Assembly (NCBI GenBank): GCA_937927525.1
Contig: CALBDR010000276.1
Location: 1 to 14,176, forward strand
DNA from: an uncultured Candidatus Melainabacteria bacterium
GTDB taxonomy: Bacteria; Cyanobacteriota; Vampirovibrionia; LMEP-6097
Length of the DNA: 14,176 nt
Direction: 5' to 3'
Part shown: piece after piece, positions 1 to 5,962 of the stretch
Layout: every line of letters begins with the position of its first letter
Numbering within the stretch: the stretch's first letter is position 1
Notes under the pieces: generated by a model
The model's database searches: none
Seen by the model: only the letters and a program-made list of their open reading frames with translations
What the model was told of the DNA's origin: nothing
Program-made: the position numbers and the translations under genes

Positions 1-185
1 AAAAGCAAAACATTTAAACTTGAATTTGGCCAATGAATTTTATTTAATCTTCAGGTTAGGGATTTGTCACGTTGCGTAAGTCCTATTCATCTTTAATTGC
101 AGTATAAGCAGTAATCAACAAACCTATAGCTGTAACAGCTGTTTTAAAATCAAAAATCTGTAAATAACTTTCCGAGCTTGGCACT

Positions 186-572
186 TTAATTTAATAAACA
201 CTCACCTTCAATATCTTTAAAAGTCTTAGTCTTCAAATCAAACTCTTTTCCTGTCTTAAAAACCTCATCATAGAAAAATTTAGTAACTGGACTTTCAAGC
301 TTCGTAGGATGAACCCCTATCACTTCAAGTTCACAAGGTACTTTCTCTAAACCCACTAAAGAATCAAGGTAAAATCCATTAGCACCTTTAGGACTGTCTT
401 CTGGCAAAGCATCTGAAATAATTAAGAGGTCAATATCACTCCACTCATGGGCATCACCTTTGGCATATGAACCAAAAAGTAAAGCTTTATCAACCTTAAT
501 TTCTAGTTCAAGAAGTGACAAATAGTTCTTCAAGGTATCTTTTAACTCTTCATCAGTAAATCTTTTAGCCAT
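186..572 (-). CDS. MNT-type nucleotidyltransferase, partner of HEPN protein
   Basis: This 128-residue protein is a minimal nucleotidyltransferase of the polymerase-beta superfamily. The signature is directly visible: G34-S35, exactly ten residues, then D46-I-D48 (the GSx10DxD pattern), with a plausible third carboxylate in the strand around PCELEVIGV. In characterised HepT/MntA pairs the MNT protein is the antitoxin and transfers AMP onto the HEPN toxin; that role is inferred here, not shown. The gene is downstream of the HEPN gene and overlaps its last 31 bp, so the two should be translated together. The start is supported by a strong Shine-Dalgarno GGAGGTG eight bases upstream, inside the HEPN gene. 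The residues after position 90 are not recognisable. The family assignment is firm; the exact biochemical role is less so. Confidence 0.85.
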   Translation of the reverse strand: MAKRFTDEELKDTLKNYLSLLELEIKVDKALLFGSYAKGDAHEWSDIDLLIISDALPEDSPKGANGFYLDSLVGLEKVPCELEVIGVHPTKLESPVTKFFYDEVFKTGKEFDLKTKTFKDIEGECLLN

Positions 573-931
573 TTAAAAGTCACCTCCACATCTTTCAATA
601 TACCCTTGCAGTAATCAAGATTATACTTTTGTTCACATTCATCAATGTCTTCAGGATAGCGAGTATCAATAAATGATTTATCTAATTTAACAAGAATTTC
701 TTCTCGATGTTTTTCTAGTTTTATTTTGCAACAGTCTACAGCTAAACGCTTCAAATTATGAATTTTTGGTGGCTCAGCTCCAAGGTTCGTAACTATTGCC
801 TTTAATATTTTTTCTAAAGCAGCATGAAGGTGGAAAATCACAGACATATTCTCTTCAGCTTTCAGAAGAACCTTAGCTGCTTTTAAATCTTTTTCAGCAA
901 TTTTAAGCCAATTTTCCGTGGCTTTATCCAT
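542..931 (-). CDS. HEPN domain protein, first gene of a HEPN-MNT pair
   Basis: This 129-residue, largely helical protein has the layout of the HEPN family typified by HI0074/TM0613: an N-terminal W..AEKDLKAA helix, the helix FHLHAALEKILKAIV (about 33-47), a PPKIHNLKRL segment and TRYPED (about 89-94). Its partner, which overlaps its end, is a minimal nucleotidyltransferase, the standard pairing for this family. Catalytic HEPN RNases such as HepT carry R-x4-6-H. I find no arginine here followed by histidine at that spacing, so RNase activity is doubtful or uses other residues. It lies 24 bp downstream of the bestrophin gene and has no clear Shine-Dalgarno; a CATAAT hexamer ends seven bases before the ATG. 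It could be a toxin of a toxin-antitoxin pair, or the substrate-binding subunit of a two-part nucleotidyltransferase. Confidence 0.85.
   Translation of the reverse strand: MDKATENWLKIAEKDLKAAKVLLKAEENMSVIFHLHAALEKILKAIVTNLGAEPPKIHNLKRLAVDCCKIKLEKHREEILVKLDKSFIDTRYPEDIDECEQKYNLDYCKGILKDVEVTFKWLKDLLMKS
581..587 (-). promoter_or_regulatory. Strong Shine-Dalgarno of the MNT gene
   Basis: Read on the minus strand this is GGAGGTG, eight bases before the ATG at 572 and inside the 3' end of the HEPN gene. It is the best ribosome-binding site in the window. It fixes the MNT start and implies independent, efficient initiation on a shared HEPN-MNT mRNA. Confidence 0.75.
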
Positions 932-938
932 AATTTTA

Positions 939-944
939 ATTATG
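939..944 (-). promoter_or_regulatory. Possible -10 element for a leaderless HEPN transcript
   Basis: On the minus strand CATAAT ends seven bases before the HEPN ATG, with TG one base upstream of the hexamer (TGG-CATAAT), as in an extended -10. A transcript starting about seven bases downstream would begin at the ATG. It resembles the TAAAAT elements of three other genes here but is weaker, and the gene could equally be read from the bestrophin transcript. Confidence 0.3.
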
Positions 945-955
945 CCATATCAAGA

Positions 956-1897
956 CTAAAGCACATAATACTTCCCAACATCCTCATAAGCAATCGTCAC
1001 ATTCTCCCCAAGCATTTCCATAATACTTCTTTCAATATTATTAGCCATCTGATTCATTGAAATGTCGGTAGGACGGTTTTCAAATGGGTCTTCTTTTAAA
1101 ATTGCTGTTTTTTCAATAAGAAGAAAGATGATTGAGAGGGTCGAGCTTAGAAGAGTTTCTTCAAGAATTGAAAAGTTAAGCAAGGCTAAAGGTAAGATAG
1201 CAGCAAAAATATAGATGTAAGCATGCAAGCAGACGCTGTATGGCTGTGGGAAAGGCGTATTTTTAATACGCTCACACTTACCCAGCTGAGTTGTTAAATT
1301 AACCAGCGAAGATTCTATTGTCTGTAGTTGAAAGTCAGTAATTACAGACTTTTGATAAAGATTTGTCGCTTGGCGCCCTATAAAAAGTAAAATTGCGTTT
1401 GCTCGGTTTTTAAAAGCTTTTAAATATTCATAATCATCCCCCGAGAAATATTTTGCTAGCAGCTGCTCAGTATCCAAGCCTCTAAGCTGCCTTGCGAGCA
1501 CCTGACAAAAAGTAGCTTGTGCCTGAACTGATTTAATCACTATCTGTGATTTCTCATCTAAGTTCATTTGAGCAAGCTTAGGCTTCGCTGGTCTGCGTAA
1601 ATCAAAACCAGTAAAGTTAATAAGCTGTCTTGTTATACTGCGCGAATCATTGACGACAGCTCCCCAAATTTTTCTAGCTTCCCACCATCTTTCATAGGAT
1701 TGATTCGTTCTAAAAGCTAACAGTAGTGAAATAGCGGTACCTAAAACAGTGGGGATCACGTATGGTACAGCGATTTCTTCAGCGAATTGAAATTTATGTA
1801 AATAACCAATAACTACTGAAATACAGATGACCACAAGCATTTCATATTTTATATTTCTCAAATAAAAGAACGGTGGAACATTTCTTTTTAGTAGCAT
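956..1897 (-). CDS. Bestrophin-family ion channel protein
   Basis: This 313-residue integral membrane protein belongs to the bestrophin/UPF0187 family. The hallmark is the end of the second membrane helix and the segment after it, LLLAFRTNQSYERWWEARK (residues 58-76), followed by a charged cytoplasmic helix. Further hydrophobic stretches lie near residues 20-33, 46-62 and 225-260. The conserved C-terminal segment EDPFENRPTDISMNQMANN follows the last helix. Bacterial members form pentameric channels, and both cation- and anion-conducting forms are known, so selectivity cannot be assigned. The length is usual for a bacterial member. No Shine-Dalgarno precedes the ATG; instead TAAAAT ends seven bases upstream. 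The gene sits between the tRNA-Trp/palindrome region and the HEPN-MNT pair, and nothing links their functions. Confidence 0.88.
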   Translation of the reverse strand: MLLKRNVPPFFYLRNIKYEMLVVICISVVIGYLHKFQFAEEIAVPYVIPTVLGTAISLLLAFRTNQSYERWWEARKIWGAVVNDSRSITRQLINFTGFDLRRPAKPKLAQMNLDEKSQIVIKSVQAQATFCQVLARQLRGLDTEQLLAKYFSGDDYEYLKAFKNRANAILLFIGRQATNLYQKSVITDFQLQTIESSLVNLTTQLGKCERIKNTPFPQPYSVCLHAYIYIFAAILPLALLNFSILEETLLSSTLSIIFLLIEKTAILKEDPFENRPTDISMNQMANNIERSIMEMLGENVTIAYEDVGKYYVL

Positions 1898-1904
1898 TAT
1901 AAAA

Positions 1905-1910
1905 ATTTTA
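1905..1910 (-). promoter_or_regulatory. Possible -10 element for a leaderless bestrophin transcript
   Basis: TAAAAT on the minus strand ends exactly seven bases before the ATG, where no Shine-Dalgarno exists. The same hexamer and spacing (7-8) recur before argG and bioA. No convincing -35 is visible; upstream lies the GC-rich palindromic element. Confidence 0.4.
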
Positions 1911-1917
1911 CACTAAA

Positions 1918-1990
1918 ATGGCGCGCCCTAGACGCGACCTTTAAGGTCGCAGTAGAAGAGAAACCCCTCGGGGTTCGAGGACTCTAGGCG
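1918..1990. repeat. Compact palindromic element containing copies of the tRNA-Trp 3' end
   Basis: This GC-rich 73-bp island lies in AT-rich surroundings between tRNA-Trp and the bestrophin gene. Its first 15 bases (1918-1932) are identical to 2016-2030, which contains the tRNA-Trp 3' terminus. Its right end (GGGTTCGAG, two different bases, CTCTAGG; 1971-1988) matches the tRNA T-arm and 3' end in the opposite orientation. The ends pair with each other: CGCCCTAGA (1924-1932) with TCTAGGCG (1983-1990), one bulge. Two hairpins lie between: 1934-1950 (GCGACCTT and its complement around one T) and 1962-1975 (AACCCC-TC-GGGGTT). The whole can fold as a three-way junction. There is no U-tract on either strand, so it is not a standard terminator. 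It may be a REP-like repeat or a rearranged tRNA fragment. Confidence 0.6.
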
Positions 1991-2015
1991 ATTGAAGTAT
2001 TTAGTTTAAATAAAG

Positions 2016-2030
2016 ATGGCGCGCCCTAGA
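2016..2030. repeat. 15-bp direct repeat of 1918-1932 at the tRNA-Trp 3' end
   Basis: The 15 bases ATGGCGCGCCCTAGA occur here, spanning the tRNA-Trp 3' end and its flank, and again at 1918-1932, 98 bp away. Both include the 8-bp palindrome GGCGCGCC, which is rare in DNA this AT-rich. Duplicated tRNA 3' ends are typical of integration scars, but there is no integrase and the interval is too small for an element. Confidence 0.6.
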
Positions 2031-2092
2031 GGACTCGAACCCCTGACATTTGGTTTTGGAGACCAACGTTCTACCAACTGAACTAAAGGCGC
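2020..2092 (-). tRNA. tRNA-Trp (anticodon CCA)
   Basis: A complete 73-nt cloverleaf can be folded by eye. The acceptor is GCGCCTT paired with AGGGCGC (one G-U), and the D-stem is GTTC/GAAC around AGTTGGTA. The anticodon stem is TTGGT/ACCAA with loop CTCCAAA, giving anticodon CCA for tryptophan. The T-stem is AGGGG/CCTCT with loop TTCGAGT. The discriminator base is G, as usual for bacterial tRNA-Trp. The 3' CCA is not encoded, so it must be added after transcription. The gene lies 50 bp downstream of argG on the same strand, and its 3' end is duplicated in the palindromic element beyond it. Confidence 0.95.
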
Positions 2093-2097
2093 CTAGG

Positions 2098-2118
2098 AGA
2101 GCTTGTATTAAAAGCTCT
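2098..2118. other. Hairpin between argG and tRNA-Trp
   Basis: A perfect 7-bp inverted repeat, AGAGCTT and AAGCTCT, flanks a 7-base loop just upstream of the tRNA. A smaller palindrome, TGAGC-AAA-GCTCA, lies at 2128-2140 next to the argG stop. Neither is followed by a T-run on the minus strand, so I do not call a terminator. They might be weak stops or processing signals of an argG-tRNA transcript. Confidence 0.25.
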
Positions 2119-2142
2119 GAAAAGCAGTGAGCAAAGCTCAAA

Positions 2143-3372
2143 CTACTTTGCAGCTATAGGTTTCTCAGCTGCATTAGCTACTATAGCATGAGTCTTCATA
2201 GACATTCCATATAATTCAATAAAGCCAACAGCTGACATATGATTAAACTCATCATCTTTATCATAAGTAGCTAAGCCTTTGTCATAAAGTGAATATGGTG
2301 ATTTTCGACTAGCAATAGTACTCGAACCTTTATAAAGTTTTAATTCTATATCACCTGTAACATGTTCTTGAGACTGATCCATGAATGCATCGATCGCCAC
2401 CCTAAGTGGTTCAAACCAGTAACCCTGATAAACTAACTCCGAGTATTTTTCATCTAGAAGATTCTTAAATGACTTATGATTTTTAGTCATCACTAAGTAT
2501 TCAAGCTCTTTATGTGCCTGCCCGAGCACAACAGCTGCTGGAGCTTCATAAATCTCTCTAGATTTGATACCGACTACTCTATCTTCGATTTTATCGATTC
2601 TACCGACACCGTGTTTTCCAGCAATTTTATTTAACTCTTCGACTAATTCAATCGCTCCATAGTTTTTACCATTTAATTTAACAGGAACACCTTTTTCAAA
2701 ACTAATTTTTATATATTCTGGTTCATCTGGAGCTGCTTGTGGAGACATAGTCATACCATAAGCATCCTCTGGAGGCTCTACTGTAGCGTCTTCCAAAATT
2801 CCACACTCTGCTGATCTTCCCCATAGGTTTAAATCAATAGAGTAAGGCTTTTTCTTAGATATAGGAATAGGTATATTATTTTTCTCTGCATAATCGATAC
2901 AATCTTCTCTGGACATTCCCCATTCTCTAGCTGGAGCAATAATCTTAAGCTTAGGGTCTAAAGCCATAATAGAAAGATCAAATCTAACCTGATCATTTCC
3001 TTTACCAGTACAACCGTGTGCAATAGCATCTGCTTTATAATCATGAGCGATATCCACTAGAATTTTGGCGATTAAAGGTCTCGCTAGAGCTGTAGCCAAA
3101 GGATAGTTTTCCTGGTAGTTAGCATTAGCCTTAAGTGCCTTAAAGCAATACTCTTCAATAAATTCTTTCTGAACATTAATAACTTTACATTCAGAAGCTC
3201 CAATTTTAAGAGCTTTAGACTGAATTTCTTCTAGCTCCTGTCCTTGTCCTAAGTCAATAGCAACACATATTACTTCGTTACATTTATGCTCAATAAGCCA
3301 TTTAACAGCCACAGAAGTATCTAAACCACCACTGTATGCAAGAACTACTTTATTTGCTACTTTTTCAGCCAT
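2143..3372 (-). CDS. argG: Argininosuccinate synthase
   Basis: This cytosolic enzyme joins citrulline and aspartate using ATP to give argininosuccinate, the penultimate step of arginine synthesis. The 409-residue length is normal. The N-terminal PP-loop of the ATP pyrophosphatase fold is plain: AYSGGLDTS at residues 12-20. The substrate and ATP-binding motif AHGCTGKGNDQVRF (118-131) and the later segment LNLWGRSAECGILED are also present. The gene stands alone, with no other arginine gene nearby. It is divergent from the plus-strand gene at 3474 and followed by tRNA-Trp. No Shine-Dalgarno precedes the ATG; TAAAAT ends eight bases upstream, so the mRNA may be leaderless. No ARG-box-like palindrome was seen in the 100-bp upstream gap. 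Confidence 0.97.
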   Translation of the reverse strand: MAEKVANKVVLAYSGGLDTSVAVKWLIEHKCNEVICVAIDLGQGQELEEIQSKALKIGASECKVINVQKEFIEEYCFKALKANANYQENYPLATALARPLIAKILVDIAHDYKADAIAHGCTGKGNDQVRFDLSIMALDPKLKIIAPAREWGMSREDCIDYAEKNNIPIPISKKKPYSIDLNLWGRSAECGILEDATVEPPEDAYGMTMSPQAAPDEPEYIKISFEKGVPVKLNGKNYGAIELVEELNKIAGKHGVGRIDKIEDRVVGIKSREIYEAPAAVVLGQAHKELEYLVMTKNHKSFKNLLDEKYSELVYQGYWFEPLRVAIDAFMDQSQEHVTGDIELKLYKGSSTIASRKSPYSLYDKGLATYDKDDEFNHMSAVGFIELYGMSMKTHAIVANAAEKPIAAK

Positions 3373-3380
3373 AAAATGTA

Positions 3381-3386
3381 ATTTTA
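3381..3386 (-). promoter_or_regulatory. Possible -10 element for a leaderless argG transcript
   Basis: TAAAAT on the minus strand ends eight bases before the argG ATG and no ribosome-binding site is present. The arrangement matches that before the bestrophin gene and bioA. The surrounding gap (3373-3473) is very AT-rich, so a chance match is possible for this single case. Confidence 0.4.
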
Positions 3387-3473
3387 ACTTATTTAAATAG
3401 AATAAATTAAAGAGAGATTTAAAATGCAGTGATTTTACGCTATTTTTTATTGAAAATATAAATCAGTGCGACA

Positions 3474-4388
3474 ATGATAATTAAATCATTGAAAAGCATG
3501 AATAAGAGCAGAATACTTAATTTAATAGATTTAATAAGGTTTAAAAAAGACTTCATTTGGGGGAAAGATTACTTTGCTAAAATAGAAAATGGCAAAGTTG
3601 CCTCTTCGATACTTTTCTCCAGGTATCTTGCTTCTAAAAAAGTTTTAGAGATTCATGAATTTGATTCACAGGAAGCTGAATTATTAAAAGATTTTCTAAA
3701 TTATTCTACTAAAAAGAAATACCAATACATCATATCTAAGCTATGTGAAAGTACTCAAATTAATGAAATTGAAATGCTTCGAGCAAATGGTTTTCTAAGA
3801 TTAACTAGAGAATACACTTTTAACTACAAAGATTTTAAGACTATTAGTTTGGATACCATTCCAGTAATCTGTGATCAAGCTAATAAAAAGAAGGTTAAAG
3901 ATTTAGTACATCTCTGCAAGAATGCTCAACCTCTTGAATTTAGAGACTATCTTTTTCATAGCCCTAAATTCTTTAAAGAAAGGTTAGACGATACATATAT
4001 TTTCTATGCTCCGAAGAATATGGAGCAACCTCTTGGTTGTGCTTATAAATTAGAACCTGAAAAAGATCTCTTCGAATTTGTGATCCCACTTAATCAATCC
4101 GAAAATTTCCTAAGTTTTTTATTAGTATTTGTCGATAAGTTTATCCACTTTGAAAAAAATGAAAGCTTTAGCTTTATTGTTAATGAAAATATAGATGAAA
4201 GTATTATTAAGCAGCTAGAAGGCAAATTTGAATTAGAATCATCAAAACAAGTTCTAATTCATAAGACTTTAGCTAAGGACAAAGTTAAAGTTTTAGAAAA
4301 GCTTGGTAACAAAATTCAAATCCCCGTGACCAATGGGCAAGTCACTAATCGTTCTAAATCCATACATAGAGGAGAACTTAGAGATTAA
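3474..4388 (+). CDS. Hypothetical protein, possibly two degenerate GNAT-like halves
   Basis: I do not recognise this 304-residue protein. It has no signal peptide or membrane helix and is rich in Lys, Phe and Leu. Residues around 102-118 (EMLRANGFLRLTREYTFNY) resemble the end of a GNAT acetyltransferase fold, where a 'GF' turn precedes a final strand. A similar pattern (GKFELESSKQVLIHKTLA) recurs near 248-268, which hints at a duplicated GNAT-like fold; this is weak. The last 32 residues overlap the ldcA-like gene on the other strand, whose frame is the conserved one there, so this tail may be a read-through extension. TATAAA at 3457-3462 could be a -10. It leaves almost no leader for the ATG at 3474, so the next ATG at 3498 (MNKSRI) is a reasonable alternative start. 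Confidence 0.6.
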   Translation: MIIKSLKSMNKSRILNLIDLIRFKKDFIWGKDYFAKIENGKVASSILFSRYLASKKVLEIHEFDSQEAELLKDFLNYSTKKKYQYIISKLCESTQINEIEMLRANGFLRLTREYTFNYKDFKTISLDTIPVICDQANKKKVKDLVHLCKNAQPLEFRDYLFHSPKFFKERLDDTYIFYAPKNMEQPLGCAYKLEPEKDLFEFVIPLNQSENFLSFLLVFVDKFIHFEKNESFSFIVNENIDESIIKQLEGKFELESSKQVLIHKTLAKDKVKVLEKLGNKIQIPVTNGQVTNRSKSIHRGELRD

Positions 4389-5195
4389 AGCATTTGGCAT
4401 TCTAGCCTCATTAGGCACTCCCACCCAAAGCTCTTTAAGCCCTTTGAAAATTCCTGCATAATGCATTTGCCAAAGCATTCTTTCCATTTTATACTCAGGC
4501 TCATTACATTCTTCTATGAAGAGAATAGAATCTTCGAAACTAGGTATATAATCTGTACCAATCAAACTACAAATAATTGATAAGTTACCCCCTAAGATAG
4601 GTATAGAATGATCCTCTAAAACACAAGATTTCCTGATTGAAAGAGTACTTGCTAACTCTAAGGCAAAATCTGAGCGCTCTAAAGTAAAATCACTGCTTAA
4701 GATTTTTTCTTTTAAAGCCCTTAAATTAGTTTCAAAAGCTTTTCCTGTAATTAAGTAATCTACTTTAGGTTTTTCTTCACTGCTTTTCTGCCAGTTTGAA
4801 AACTCAAAAAGCATCGGCGAATGATAAAAAGGAATAGGCTTTAAAGAGTTTTTCTGTGCATATGCATTTAAAGCTAAGCTTATAGTGGTTAAATCACTAT
4901 AGCCCAGAACTGGCTTCACTTTTGCTGAATATAGCTTACTATAATCGAGTAAATCTAAGATCTCAATAGCTGAAGAACCGCCTCTACTAGCTAGCAATAA
5001 ATCATTATCTTCAGATAAGTACTCTTCCATAAATTGTTGTGCACGCTCCTCTGGAGCTTTAATTTCCAAATCGAATAAAGACCTCTGGTAATTAACTTCG
5101 TGTTCTAATGAGGCTAAATAATTAATAGCCTCTTTAACTTGAGGCACTTGCTCATTTGTAAGCGGAGATGAAGGTGAAATAATACTGATTTTCAT
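4293..5195 (-). CDS. ldcA: LD-carboxypeptidase, peptidase family S66
   Basis: This 300-residue protein belongs to the S66 family of LD-carboxypeptidases, which remove the terminal D-alanine from murein tetrapeptides during peptidoglycan recycling in the cytoplasm. The expected triad is visible: nucleophile S100 in GYSDLT, the acidic residue in FIEE (E228 or E229), and H290 in PIGHGD. The N-terminal SPSSPL, the RGGSSAIEILDLLDY segment (71-85) and the ILGGNLS motif (200-206) also fit. The protein stops ten residues after the catalytic histidine, whereas most family members continue for a further strand, so the C-terminus looks slightly short. Its 3' end overlaps the convergent gene by 96 bp. 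There is no signal peptide. Microcin-resistance MccF proteins share this fold and cannot be fully excluded. Confidence 0.9.
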   Translation of the reverse strand: MKISIISPSSPLTNEQVPQVKEAINYLASLEHEVNYQRSLFDLEIKAPEERAQQFMEEYLSEDNDLLLASRGGSSAIEILDLLDYSKLYSAKVKPVLGYSDLTTISLALNAYAQKNSLKPIPFYHSPMLFEFSNWQKSSEEKPKVDYLITGKAFETNLRALKEKILSSDFTLERSDFALELASTLSIRKSCVLEDHSIPILGGNLSIICSLIGTDYIPSFEDSILFIEECNEPEYKMERMLWQMHYAGIFKGLKELWVGVPNEARMPNALISKFSSMYGFRTISDLPIGHGDLNFVTKLF

Positions 5196-5277
5196 ATTTT
5201 TAACTTCTTAATTCTAGTCTACTCTGATATCTAGTATTAAGCCACTTAAGATATTATCCTCAACCTTCAAAGATGTA

Positions 5278-5305
5278 ATCCTAAGATATAGGCTCATAAA
5301 GTCAA
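5278..5305 (-). promoter_or_regulatory. Candidate sigma-70 promoter for ldcA
   Basis: On the minus strand TTGACT (5305-5300) and TAGGAT (5283-5278) are separated by 16 bases, ending about 80 bases before the ldcA ATG. This is the most conventional -35/-10 pair in the window, but it rests on sequence alone. Confidence 0.35.
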
Positions 5306-5351
5306 GAAACCTTGCATTTGACTCTAACAAACAAATAGCAAAAACATCATT

Positions 5352-5374
5352 TTTTTGAGAACGATTCTCAAAAA
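5352..5374. promoter_or_regulatory. Fur-box-like palindrome upstream of the suf operon
   Basis: This is a perfect inverted repeat with 10-bp arms, TTTTTGAGAA and its complement TTCTCAAAAA, around CGA. Its core TGAGAAC-G-ATTCTCA closely follows the 7-1-7 Fur operator pattern (TGATAAT-N-ATTATCA) with the common GAGAA variant. It lies in the divergent gap between ldcA and the Rrf2 gene, about 50 bp upstream of the -10-like TATAGT of the suf operon. It cannot be a terminator of a neighbour, because both genes point away from it. Iron-dependent repression of suf by Fur is known in other bacteria; here it is inferred. Other members of the Fur family (PerR, Zur) remain possible. Confidence 0.55.
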
Positions 5375-5422
5375 CGTGGAGCTAGCCTTAATCTTGATAA
5401 AATTCTAAACATTAGGGAATGT

Positions 5423-5443
5423 ATATAGTAAGAACGATATAGT
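5423..5443 (+). promoter_or_regulatory. Two -10-like repeats in the suf leader
   Basis: ATATAGT occurs twice, at 5423-5429 and 5437-5443, giving two TATAGT hexamers 14 bases apart. Neither has a good -35 at 16-18 bases: the closest, TTGATA at 5394, is 24 bases from the first hexamer. A poor -35 would fit a promoter controlled by a regulator such as the Rrf2 protein encoded next. GGAG at 5452-5455 is the likely Shine-Dalgarno, 14 bases before the ATG, a rather long spacing. Confidence 0.35.
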
Positions 5444-5469
5444 TATTATTTGGAGTTAAAGCAAAAACA

Positions 5470-5952
5470 ATGAAAATTTCAGCAAATGAGGAATATGGAT
5501 TAAGAATTATACTATGTATAGCTGGCTTTCAGTCAGAGAATCCCTCTGAATTAGTTAGTCTTAATCAAATTGCAGATGCAGAAGGTATCAGTCCAGAATA
5601 TACAGCATCAATTATTACCTTACTTAAAAGTTCAAACCTAGTGGAAAGCATTAGAGGTAAAAATGGTGGTTATAAACTCGGTAGACCCGCTGAAGAAATT
5701 ACTTTATACCAAATCATCAACGCACTAAGCGACAAACCTTTTGCTTCAGGTTTTTGTGACTCTCATACCGGAATCATGGAGAGATGTATGCACTCAGAAA
5801 ATTGTTCGATTCGACCTGTTTGGACTTATATCACGAACTTACTTGACCAATTTTTCAGCAAAATTACTCTTTCAGAACTCATGAAAAAAGAACTCGATGT
5901 TAAAGATCTAGTCACTGAGAATATGATTCAAGTAGTGGAAATGATTAAATAA
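5470..5952 (+). CDS. Rrf2/IscR-like Fe-S-sensing transcriptional regulator of the suf operon
   Basis: This 160-residue Rrf2-family DNA-binding protein probably controls its own operon. The N-terminal winged helix matches IscR in layout: EEYGLRIIL at the start, recognition region ISPEYTASIITLLKSSNLV (40-58) and wing RGKNGGYKL (62-70). Three cysteines, C96, C106 and C112, with PVW at 116-118, form the usual cluster-binding loop. Their spacing is C-x9-C-x5-C rather than the C-x5-C-x5-C of E. coli IscR. The residue aligned with IscR E43, which affects operator choice, is Ala46. It is the first gene of the operon, ten bp before sufB. It resembles the regulator that heads many bacterial isc/suf operons; the cyanobacterial SufR is a different protein family. 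The ligand and operator are inferred. Confidence 0.9.
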   Translation: MKISANEEYGLRIILCIAGFQSENPSELVSLNQIADAEGISPEYTASIITLLKSSNLVESIRGKNGGYKLGRPAEEITLYQIINALSDKPFASGFCDSHTGIMERCMHSENCSIRPVWTYITNLLDQFFSKITLSELMKKELDVKDLVTENMIQVVEMIK

Positions 5953-5962
5953 AAGGGCGAAA

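Noticed and set aside
1..82. Gene or RNA at the left edge
   Set aside because: No frame of useful length, no structured repeat and no recognisable motif was seen there.
1934..1975. Intrinsic terminator for tRNA-Trp or the bestrophin gene
   Set aside because: The two hairpins are strong, but neither is followed by a T-run on either strand.
1967..1990. A second tRNA gene on the plus strand
   Set aside because: Only a T-arm-like and 3'-end-like segment is present, with two mismatches; there is no anticodon arm or D-arm, so it is treated as part of the palindromic element.
1918..2030. Integrated element with attachment sites at tRNA-Trp
   Set aside because: The 15-bp duplicated tRNA end looks like an att site, but the repeats are only 98 bp apart and no integrase is present.
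5386..5402. IscR type 2 operator in the suf leader
   Set aside because: CCTTA-N7-TA fits the left half of the pattern, but the GG of the right half is missing.
5394..5429. Standard sigma-70 promoter TTGATA / TATAGT for suf
   Set aside because: The two hexamers are 24 bases apart, too far for a normal spacer; only the -10-like part was kept.
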